Source of the DNA: Ypsolopha sequella
Lineage: Eukaryota > Arthropoda > Insecta > Lepidoptera > Ypsolophidae
Assembly (NCBI GenBank): GCA_934047225.1
Contig: OW203991.1
Span: forward strand, 682,001 to 746,000
Direction: 5' to 3'
DNA: 64,000 bases
Under the pieces are notes generated by a model. The model saw only the letters and a list, made by a program, of their open reading frames with translations. It did no database searches and was not told the DNA's origin. Below, piece by piece: positions 13,201 to 25,200 of the stretch (the stretch's first letter is position 1; each line of letters begins with the position of its first letter). The position numbers and the translations under genes were made by a program.

Positions 13201-16200
13201 GCTATAATACGACATGAATTATAATTTTTTATGTAATAAAGATGGTATTTTCTAGTAAGTATCTGCGTGTGTTGGTTTTATTTCAGTCGGTTTTGAAATA
13301 TGGAAACTGAATCGCTTTTTTCGTAAAATTCATGGTTTATAAAAGTATTATAATTAAAAGAGTAAAGACTTATTTGTCGTTATTAAGATTATAATATTTA
13401 TATATATATTTATTTATATTTATATATTTAAAAAATTTCTTATACATAATTATTTACAAGACTGATGCCGAACAATAGTTCGAAATATATCTCTTTAAAA
13501 GTGTTTTTTAAATATATATAAATATAAATGTGTAAATAATAATAAATATATATAAAACCTAAATATATATAAATATTATAATCTTATAATTAAAAGTAGA
13601 TTCAATGTATGTTTATTTATAAAGTGTAATTAATAATTGTCTCGAGTCAAAAAACACGCCATATTTTTTTCAAGTTTTTACCATCTGCATTGACGGAACT
13701 GAATCCAATGCAAAACTAATATTTAGCATTGTGGAGCCCCTTAACCAAACAGAACACGTTAAGGTGTGACATAAGTTGGCGGAATTAATTTCGAACAAAC
13801 CAAGTGTCATATCGCCTCTTCGGGGTCAGTTTCTCTGTGCCAGGTACTCACCCTCGAAGGTGTGATGGTCGATGAGCAGCAGGTTGTGCACCTCCAGCTC
13901 GTATGTGTTGGGCGCGGGCTTGGGTCCAGGCGCGAGCCCGCTCGACGAGGCGCACGCCGTGCTCGCACTGGGACGCACCGGTACCAGCGCCACGCCCCCA
14001 CCACCCGCCGACGCCTCCAGCTTGTCCACGCGCATCGTGATCACGCCGAATGACTGGAATGTGACCACTTGTGGGTTCTAATGGTGGACAACAGTAACTC
14101 GAACTCATGTCTTGACGGTCTCGTACGTTATAATATACAATACAGTGTGTTCCGGAAAGAAACTGGATAATTTGGTATTATATACATTTAATTTAATTTT
14201 TATTACCGTTACTTAGGACTCCACGTCTTAAAATCATTGCTTTACATACAAAAAATAATTTTTAATTTACTGCGTATATTGCATTGGAATACATTTAATC
14301 ATGTTCGTTAAAAAAGCAAATCAAAAACAGTCCCCAAAAATACGAGGTGTCGTGGAACAACTGGTTAGAACGACGTTCCTTTCGCTACTGATGCGCACAC
14401 CGCACGTCTATACTGCAGTAATATACATAGACGTACGTTTGTAAACACACATACTATAACAAAACTGTAGAGAGAGTTGACGTGTTACACTTTTTTCGGC
14501 TTAGTTCTCATTCTCCAAGTATCTAACGAGCGACAATAAACTTCGTTCCAAAAGATCTTTGATTGAATAAGGTTTTTCAATTTAAATGGAAAGTATTTTA
14601 GGAGGTGATTCAGTATCGTTAATACATCACATTCCACTGCAAAGCACTTTTTTTTTTGCGCGAACTTTTTTTTCACTTTTCTGTAAAAAGTGGTCCGATG
14701 AGCTGGCTCAGTTTGTATGGACAAGTGAAGAAAAAGTTCGCGCAAAAAAAAAGTACTTTGCAGTGGAATGTGATGTATTAACGATACTGAATCACCTCCT
14801 AAATTACTTTCTATTTAAATTGAAAGACCTTATATAATACCCCTCGAAGTAATTTGGGGAGAGTAAGAGGACAGCTCACAGGCAAAAACCAGGAGGTCTA
14901 CCATGCCTGGGACCGATGGATGGCGGTATATCCATCCCTAATAGCAGGGCCTTATATGGAACAGACTGGTGACGGCAGCGGCGTCACTGGTGCGAGGGTT
15001 CCGGCACCGCGCTCACCAACCCGCCTGCCCAGCGTGTGTGAGTATGGGCAATTCTTCCAGGATGACCGCTGAGAGTGGCAAAATCCTGGAAAGGCTTATG
15101 TCCAGCAGTGGACGAACTAGGCTGATGGATGGATGTATAATAACCTGCGAGGACTCCTGGTACGCGATCCGTCGCGGCGTCTCCCCGAGCGGCACGGTGC
15201 GGATGTGCAACTTCTGTATCTCGTCGATTGTACCGATCGTCACTGTGCTGTCCGTCGCCAGCGCTAGACTGTACACAACAACGTACAGGTGTCAGTTTAC
15301 AGGTATCGTTACACGCGACCACAACATCTACTGATCACACTGAACAACTTCTACAAAAGAACAAACATGCAGAAATTAAAATATACTTTTACTTTTCTTC
15401 GTACAACTCCGCATCCGAAATAGAAAAGCTTTGATGCAGGATTTGGAAGATGCGAAAAGGGTGTGTGAGGATTGTAGCCAGTGGAGATATCTACCTCTCT
15501 ATACTCTATTTTAATACGACAAATAATGTTTGTAAACAACTTTATAACCTAAAAGTGATGAAATATATGTTCAACTGCAATTTTTGCTGCACAATTAAAC
15601 ATATTAATGTACGTGAGTTCACTTTTATTAGTTTAAACCAAAATAAAGTTATAACCAAAAGGTATAACAATGCTTTCTTACATCATATTTCATCACTTAG
15701 GTTACAAAGTTGTTTATAAACATTATTTGCCGTATTAAAGTATATACAAGGTGATATTTTGATCATCGTCCAAATTCATACTGGTGGCTTGGTAAGTGAT
15801 CAGTATCATGGATCAATAACAATTTTTGTAAAATACGTAAAATGAAATTTCAACTCCCCATAGTGATTCACTCGGAACTGGAAGTGAATTTCTATGAGAA
15901 GCCGAAATTTCATTTTACAAATTTCACAAAAATTGTTATTGATCCAAGATACTGATCACTTATCAAGCCTCCAGTATGAATTTGGACGATGATCAAAAAG
16001 TCACCTTGTATATGTACGATCACCAAAATATTTAAATAAGGGTTGTGATTCGAACAAAAGCTGAACGTACAATATAGACACATAACGTAATCAGATAAGG
16101 TTGACAATAGCTCACCTGTCAGGGTAGGCCTGCGCGTTGAGACTGCACATGTGCGACACCTCCTTCAGGTTCACGTTAGAGAACACCAGCTTGTGATTGG

Positions 16201-19200
16201 AGGAGAAGATGACGGTGGGCCGGTCCGAACACGCGAAGATGTTCGTTGTTGATAGCGACCTGGGATATATTGAAACTACTTATTATATATTGGAGGAGAA
16301 GATGACGGTCGGCCGGTCCGAACACGCGAAGATGTTCGTTGTTGATAGCGACCTGGGATATATTGAAACTACTTATTATATATTGGAGGAGAAGATGACG
16401 GTCGGCCGGTCCGAACACGCGAAGATGTTCGTTGTTGATAGCGACCTGGGATATATTGAAACTACTTATTATATATTGGAGGAGAAGATGACGGTCGGCC
16501 GGTCCGAACACGCGAAGATGTTCGTTGTTGATAGCGACCTGGGATATATTGAAACTACTTATTATATATTGGAGGAGAAGATGACGGTCGGCCGGTCCGA
16601 ACACGCGAAGATGTTCGTTGTTGATAGCGACCTGGGATATATTGAAACTACTTATTATATATTGGAGGAGAAGATGACGGTCGGCCGGTCCGAACACGCG
16701 AAGATGTTCGTTGTTGATAGCGACCTGGGATATATTGAAACTACTTATTATATATTGGAGGAGAAGATGACGGTCGGCCGGTCCGAACACGCGAAGATGT
16801 TCGTTGTTGATAGCGACCTGGGATATATTGAAACTACTTATTATATATTGGAGGAGAAGATGACGGTCGGCCGGTCCGAACACGCGAAGATGTTCGTTGT
16901 TGATAGCGACCTGGGATATATTGAAACTACTTATTATATATTGGAGGAGAAGATGACGGTCGGCCGGTCCGAACACGCGAAGATGTTCGTTGTTGATAGC
17001 GACCTGGGATATATTGAAACTACTTATTATATATTGGAGGAGAAGATGACGGTCGGCCGGTCCGAACACGCGAAGATGTTCGTTGTTGATAGCGACCTGG
17101 GATATATTGAAACTACTTATTATATATTGGAGGAGAAGATGACGGTCGGCCGGTCCGAACACGCGAAGATGTTCGTTGTTGATAGCGACCTGGGATATAT
17201 TGAAACTACTTATTATATATTGGAGGAGAAGATGACGGTCGGCCGGTCCGAACACGCGAAGATGTTCGTTGTTGATAGCGACCTGGGATATATTGAAACT
17301 ACTTATTATATATTGGAGGAGAAGATGACGGTCGGCCGGTCCGAACACGCGAAGATGTTCGTTGTTGATAGCGACCTGGGATATATTGAAACTACTTATT
17401 ATATATTGGAGGAGAAGATGACGGTCGGCCGGTCCGAACACGCGAAGATGTTCGTTGTTGATAGCGACCTGGGATATATTGAAACTACTTATTATATATC
17501 TTAGTTTACGTCTTTGTCTAACTGTACGGGTACGCCTGGCGTATTTGTAGTTACTTTTGGAAAGATGAAAAAATATGATTTACAAAAAAAAATTATTGGG
17601 GATTTAATATTTTTCTCAGCTAATATGTAATTCTGTACTTCATGATCGATATTTTCAGAAAAAAAATATTTTTGAAATCTTATTAAGTTTAAATTTTGAG
17701 GATATGGTGAATTTTAACAATCAACAAGGGCGTTTGACATTTTTATTCTTTAAGGCTTCCGTTTTTTTATTTTGAGGTACGGAACCCTTATAGAATCACC
17801 TTGTTGTCCGTCTGTTTGTCTGTCTGTCAAGACCCTTTTGCTCGGGCCCCGTATGACATATCAAGTTGAAACTGATACCTCCCATGGTCCCAGGGTCACA
17901 GATTATATAGTAGTTACTACGTAACAGATACTTCTCTCCGTTGTAAAACGAAAATACCTACCAAAATTGCACGCTACGCTATAGCTACACTATCTACTGT
18001 CAGGAATTACATGCAAAAATGTATCTAAGGGGCTGGACTTAGCGTTGATAATACTAAGTACAGCGCGCGGTATAGAGGCGTCGTCGGCGGCGCGACACGC
18101 CGAGCCGTGCGCTTTCCATAGGGTCGTCGCGACTCGCGACGAGTCGGAAAGAAAAAAAAGTTATGGTAGGCAAGTTCTTTTATTTAATTTACAAAATATT
18201 GATTGATGTACAGATCAATCAATATTTTGTAAATTATTGTAAATTAAATAAAATTTAATTTACCGTGTACAGATCGTTAACAGTTTATTTACCTCTAGGC
18301 TGATCGAAAATGATTCTTAGGTATTGGACTTAGAACACCTGTCAGAGGTAAAATAACTGAACGGTCTGTATGATACTTTCTTTTTCGCTTCGGGTTATAG
18401 TAAACATTTAGTTTAAATTAATACTTTCAAAATTATAATGATTAACCGTTTTCCGTATACCAGCTAAAAATACATTATCTTAATTAAACGTAGGTAATTG
18501 AGCTCTGTTCCACACACAACACGCGTTTGTTAAAAAGAGATAGTTGCGAAATTCAATCGGGCGAGCCTGCAATGCGTGCGAGTGAAGGAAGCTCGGCCCG
18601 TTAAAACAAATTCAAATTGTAATAATATCAATTAACAAAAATAATAAGCAGCTCAGTTAGGTACCTTTATTTAAATAAATATTCTCATATCAATCCTGGA
18701 TTACTTGCCGTACCTAAGCACACGAAAACGAGATGTCCAGCTTACCTTCCCACATCTCCAGGTAATTAAAAAAATGATAAGACATCCGAAAAAGGCACAA
18801 TGCCGTACAGTAACCATAATTTTCGTATTTCCGGGAGAACATAAATACACACAAGTACGTTTGGCGTGCACGACAGGCACGGAATGACGACGCGTGGCAG
18901 CCCACTGGCGGGAAATCACTCTGGTTATGCCTAATTATTATTACCAATCGCGGCAGCTACGCTCGAGTGACGGGGTCCTGCCAGGGTGTGTAAAAAAATG
19001 TAGCTTCTAAATCGAAGCGAGAAAAAGTTATTGCACATTATTTTCCAGGGGGGGGGGGGGGGGGGGGGCGGCACACACGAAAATGAAGCCAAAATTTTTT
19101 TTTCTTTCCCCAAAATTTCGGGTGTCATTGTCTAGTGCTTATTAAGTAGAGTGTAAATGTATTTTTGATATTTTTTTATCTTCGAAAATAAGGAAATGGG

Positions 19201-22200
19201 AGGCTATCAAAGTTGTCAATTTTAGACCATTTTTGTTACGGGGTCTATCTAAAAAACCAAAGTAGTTAGGAATTTGAAATTTCTGTATTTTATGCACCAT
19301 ATATTATGTTGTATTTAAACAAAAAATACTAAAAACACAGATTTATGATGTAGTTTTATGGTAACGTCCCTAAATACTCAACCAAGTTAATTTTGCATAT
19401 TTGTTTCATACAATTTGTAGGTAGTGATAAGTTTGTAATTTTTGTTCAAATTATAAAAGTATATTAACCTATTTAAATGGCACGGAACCCTCAGGGTGCG
19501 AGTCCTACTCGCACTAGATCGGTTTTCTTCCATGTAGTGTTACTATTAGTTGGTTGTAAAGAGCCACCATATCCGGGACGTGGAGGGTTTTATACTCAAC
19601 TAGGCTCGACCTATCTTGAAAGGTCAGTTTTTGCAGGGTGCTCTTACTATGCTATGTGTGATTTATGTACTCAATTTACATATATGTGTTACGTAATTTA
19701 CGTATAACTCATTTCCGATAAAAGTGGCATATAGCAATCACGCATTCACTTATAGTTTTTGTGTTTATGTCGGTGAAATAAGTGTGAGGAAACGTGGAGA
19801 CATCTGAGCACGACTAATTAAAAGTGGTAAGGCAAATCTCGTCTGATCAGAGCTACGTCCCTTCGATGATGATAGGATGTATGTAAACACAAAGGTCCCA
19901 CCTGAAGCTGCGCAGCGTGGTGGGCTGCGTGCCGAGTGTGACTCGCTTCTTGTTGCGTAGCGCGCCGCTCTGCTGCTCCACCGTGAAGTAGAACATGGAT
20001 CCATCCCCGAGCGCGCACAGCAGGTAGCAGATACCCTCCAGTACGCAGATCAGCAGCGACCGAGGGATTATTTCTGTTGGTTCATAATTAATTAATGAAT
20101 AAATTATAGAATTAACACTTTATTGCAGGAACAGATAGAAGATATTTAAAAAGATAAAAAACAGACAGAAGGCGAGTGCGAACTTATTCCTAACAAGAAA
20201 TTTCTTCCAGTCTATCGTGGGAAAACATAGATAAATATTTATCTTCAAATTTGCACGAGTAAATTAATAATAAAAAGTTCAAACAATCGCCTTATTGAAA
20301 TCTTTTTCTTTTATAAACGTTCACAAAAGCGAAGGAGTTGGGCGCCATTTTGTACTATGTAAATCATTATCTTTTTGTTACTCTCTTGGTCACAAATAGT
20401 CACTATCGCGCCAGCCTGCCTGGAGAGCGTAAAATGAAGAGCGGTCGCTTAGAAACTGGATGAGAGACCACAACAGGTGGAGCGGAAATCGATCTGTCCA
20501 AGGACTTCCGCAAAAATCTACGAAAGTCAGTAACGGACTAATGACTAAAGCGACCACTCACCCGGTACATTAAACTGTTACCGTGTCAATATTTATATTT
20601 CTGACGAAAGTTATTTGAATGTGACAGTCGAAAAACGCCATTTTAAGGCGATTATCCCGGACAAAATGTGAAATTCGACATTTTAGAATTTCGAAGACGC
20701 TGCATCCTGTCGCTTTAGGAAATTGCAGCTCTGCATAAATATACGTTGATCCTTATTTTAAGACCCCTTGGAATTCGTTTTTACATAATTTATCGCACCT
20801 CTTTACATTACCAGAATACGGACGCCTCACTGAATAAGGTTGCGGGAAGCGCGCGGGGCGACTCGCTTGCAAGTGCGCCGCGCAGCAGGAACAAGACGGC
20901 TATAGTTTTTTTCAAATACAGACTGTTCACAGGTATTTTACCTCTGACAGCTGTTCTATGTCCAATACTTAAGAACCATTTTCGATCAGCCTAGAGGTAA
21001 AATAACTGTGAACAATTTGTACCTATCGCGGCCGCGACCGCTAACTCAATGATTCCCTCAATGACAGATCGTTTATAATGATGGTACTATGATGACATTC
21101 ATTCTCAACATCAAGTTATATACAAAAATTAGTTAAAAAATTTATAATGTCTCAATTTGTTCGATATTGCTATGTTTAACACACAGCCCTATTAATAGAA
21201 TACTTGATACGATGCTATTTTTGGTGCGGAATTCTAAACATTTATGTCACTACTTAAAAGAAAATTAAATATTTTTTTTACTTACGAACACTTGGAAGTT
21301 GTTGAGAAGAAATAGTAAGGGGCAGTAAATTGGACCTATAAGGGATAGAGACCTCACTATCCTACAACAGACAGTGTAGTCAGGAATATATAACGTAAGC
21401 CGATTAACAGAAACCCGTCGGCCTACCTCCGGAAAGTTTCTCAGTGTGCATGGGCCGCAGGTCGGGCAACTTGAGCACGCGCACCGAGATGTCGGTCCAG
21501 AGGCCGACGCCGAGCAGCGCCTCCTCGCCGCCCGGGCCGAGGTCCAGGCAGGCCACCTCCTCGTCCATGCACACCTCGCTGGAAACAGGAGCTGTTTGAT
21601 TCGACGAAGATTCACAACTGTCACACTCAATGTGTTTATTAGTCCATGGGGTAATAACCAGCTTAGCTGGCATAGATGAAACGAATAGAGAAGTTTAGTC
21701 TGTGTTAGTAAGAAAACTGTACAATAAAAAAATAAATTAAATTAAAAAATATGCATATAATAATTTGGGAAGGTGGTGTAGTCATTTCCACCCCCCCCAT
21801 GTTTCGCAGCAATGACTTAAAGTAGGGCCACTGAGTGATGGCACTTATGACAGCTGCATTTAGTGATGAGGTACATTTCAAATTTCGGTTAAAAATAAAA
21901 ATCAAGTGTGAGTTTACTCAACATTAGACACGTCATTCAACATAATGATACAAAAGGAAAATGTGCCAAAACCAGTGGCGAAGCTATCGGAGGGCTATGC
22001 GGTGTAGTGCCCCGGGGCCCCCAAGAGATGTTTAAATATCTAAATCGAAAAAAGTATTTTACTATCATTTATTTTCGTTTAGTTTAACTTCGTCATTGTT
22101 TTGTTTTTAATTAAATATTATTGCGTAACTTGGCGACCTCAAACACGACCTATAAAAATTGAGAAACTTTTTTTTTTAATTCTTTGTTTCGAACAATATA

Positions 22201-25200
22201 CGAATTATATTGTACAATAAAGCAACATTCAAATCGAAAAATAATAACCGAAACAAGTAGTACATCACTATCAACAATGAAGTATTACATTTTTTAATTC
22301 ACACTTGCTTATAAATAATTACGATACTTTATAGGCATTTAAACGTCATAGGCGCCATCACTCAAGGGTTCTACTTTAGATTATGTGCAGTCCAGTCTGC
22401 TTGCAATTATATTCTGACCAATGGAAGCGCAGGACGAGTCATTTGCAGAGTCGATAGTCACGTGATATAGCTTTCCTGAGTTTCCATTGGTAACACGCTT
22501 CTTCAAGAGACAAAACTTCTCTATTATTTTCACTGACATTATGCTGGCTCTGCTGATGGCCATGTGGAACAAATCGTGGGAAAAATCAAAGCATTTTATG
22601 AAATAAAAACATGTCCAATTGTCTGACGAACGTAACCTTCTACATTTAAATTATTCGCCGCACGTATATATTGCAGTAATATACCTATACAGAGACATAC
22701 GCTTGTAAAAACAATACTGTATACTGTATATAGCAAAAGTATAGCGATGGTCGAAGTTTTACAATTTTTTCGGCCTAACCCTCATTCGGCGAGCGTCTGT
22801 AGTGTAACGTGCGATAAGGTACTTCGTTACAGTAAACATTTTGGATTGTCTGTTACAGTTGGTGGCAATCTTCCGTTGATTGTTGGCCAAAAGGCGCAGT
22901 CTACTTACGCTTTAAGTTCGAGAGACGCCTTCCCGATGGCGACGAGGTAGATGCGCGGTCCGGCGGCGCACACGCAACGGGTCTCCGCGCACGATACCAC
23001 GGATATGCCCCGGGTGCCGCCCGGCGACCACTGCGCCGCGAGGCACCACTCGCTCTCGGGAGACTCGCGCGTTATCAGTCTGATGCCTTCGTCGGTTACC
23101 TGGAGATTGGCGGCTGTTAGTGGGGCTATTACATTCAGTCGTTACGTTGTAGTTACCTCTAGATTGGCGGCTGTTAGTGGGGCTATTACATTCAGTCGTT
23201 ACGTTGTAGTTACCTCTAGATTGGCGGCTGTTAGTGGGGCTATTACATTCAGTCGTTACGTTGTAGTTACCTCTAGATTGGCGGCTGTTAGTGGGGCTAT
23301 TACATTCAGTAGTTACGTTGTAGTTACCTCTAGATTGGCGGCTGTTAGTGGGGCTATTACATTCAGTCGTTACGTGGTAGTTACCTCTAGATTGGCGGCT
23401 GTTAGTGGGGCTATTACATTCAGTAGTTACGTTGTAGTTACCTCTAGATTGGCGGCTGTTAGTGGGGCTATTACATTCAGTAGTTACGTTGTAGTTACCT
23501 CTAGATTGGCGGCTGTTAGTGGGGCTATTACATTCAGTCGTTACGTTGTAGTTACCTCTAGATTGGCGGCTGTTAGTGGGGCTATTACATTCAGTAGTTA
23601 CGTTGTAGTTACCTCTAGATTGGCGGCTGTTAGTGGGGCTATTACATTCAGTCGTTACGTTGTAGTTACCTCTAGATTGGCGGCTGTTAGTGGGGCTATT
23701 ACATTCAGTCGTTACGTTGTAGTTACCTCTAGATTGGCGGCTGTTAGTGGGGCTATTACATTCAGTCGTTACGTTGTAGTTACCTCAAGATTGGCGGCTG
23801 TTAGTGGGGCTATTACATTCAGTCGTTACGTTGTAGTTACCTCTAGATTGGCGGCTGTTAGTGGGGCTATTACATTCAGTAGTTACGTTGTAGTTACCTC
23901 TAGATTGGCGGCTGTTAGTGGGGCTATTACATTCAGTCGTTACGTGGTAGTTACCTCTAGATTGGCGGCTGTTAGTGGGGCTATTACATTCAGTAGTTAC
24001 GTTGTAGTTACCTCTAGATTGGCGGCTGTTAGTGGGGCTATTACATTCAGTCGTTACGTTGTAGTTACCTCTAGATTGGCGGCTGTTAGTGGGGCTATTA
24101 CATTCAGTCGTTACGTTGTAGTAACCTCGAGATTGGCGGCTGTTAGTGGGGCTATTACATTCAGTCGTTACGTTGTAGTTACCTCTAGATTGGCGGCTGT
24201 TAGTGGGGCCATTACATTCAGTAGTTACGTTGTAGTTACCTCTAGATTGGCGACTGTTAGTGGGGCTATTACATTCAGTCGTTACGTTGTAGTTACCTCT
24301 AGATTGGCGGCTGTTAGTGGGGCTATTACATTCAGTCGTTACGTTGTAGTTACCTCTAGATTGGCGGCTGTTAGTGGGGCTATTACATTCAGTCGTTACG
24401 TTGTAGTTACCTCTAGATTGGCGACTGTTAGTGGGGCTATTACATTCAGTAGTTACGTTGTAGTTACCTCTAGATTGGCGGCTGTTAGTGGGGCTATTAC
24501 ATTCAGTCGTTACGTTGTAGTTACCTCTAGATTGGCGGCTGTTAGTGGGGCTATTACATTCAGTCGTTACGTTGTAGTTACCTCAAGATTGGCGGCTGTT
24601 AGTGGGGCTATTACATTCAGTCGTTACGTTGTAGTTACCTCAAGATTGGCGGCTGTTAGTGGGGCTATTACATTCAGTCGCTACGTTGTAGTTACCTCAA
24701 GATTGGCGGCTGTTAGTGGGGCTATTACATTCAGTCGTTACGTTGTAGTTACCTCTAGATTGGCGGCTGTTAGTGGGGCTATTACATTCAGTAGTTACGT
24801 TGTAGTTACCTCTAGATTGGCGGCTGTTAGTGGGGCTATTACATTCAGTCGTTACGTTGTAGTTACCTCAAGATTGGCGGCTGTTAGTGGGGCTATTACA
24901 TTCAGTCGTTACGTTGTAGTTACCTCTAGATTGGCGGCTGTTAGTGGGGCTATTACATTCAGTCGTTACGTTGTAGTTACCTCAAGATTGGCGGCTGTTA
25001 GTGGGGCTATTACATTCAGTAGTTACGTTGTAGTTACCTCAAGATTGGCGGCTGTTAGTGGGGCTATTACATTCAGTCGTTACGTTGTAGTTACCTCTAG
25101 ATTGGCGGCTGTTAGTGGGGCTATTACATTCAGTCGTTACGTTGTAGTTACCTCAAGATTGGCGGCTGTTAGTGGGGCTATTACATTCAGTCGTTACGTT

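Larger units (their letters stand above)
17501..19901. other. DDB1 intron, repeats and a G run
   Basis: Apart from the elements listed separately there is a repeat piece at 17760-17840 (TACGGAACCCTTATAGAATC), a GC-rich stretch at 18060-18150 and a run of 21 G at 19048-19068. No gene is seen. Confidence 0.6.

Noticed and set aside
13458..13495. tRNA T-arm as an explanation of GTTCGAAAT
   Set aside because: The other two copies have ACCCGAAAT and GCTCGAAAT with compensating changes on the far strand, so the stem matters, not the T-loop sequence; there is no A box.
13807..14108. Several overlapping GC-rich frames
   Set aside because: Other-frame shadows of DDB1 exon 13852-14053; only one minus-strand frame matches DDB1.
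16176..17504. Long open frames of 421 and 435 codons on both strands
   Set aside because: They run through the 93-bp satellite, whose length is a multiple of three. The genuine coding here is only the DDB1 exon in a third frame.
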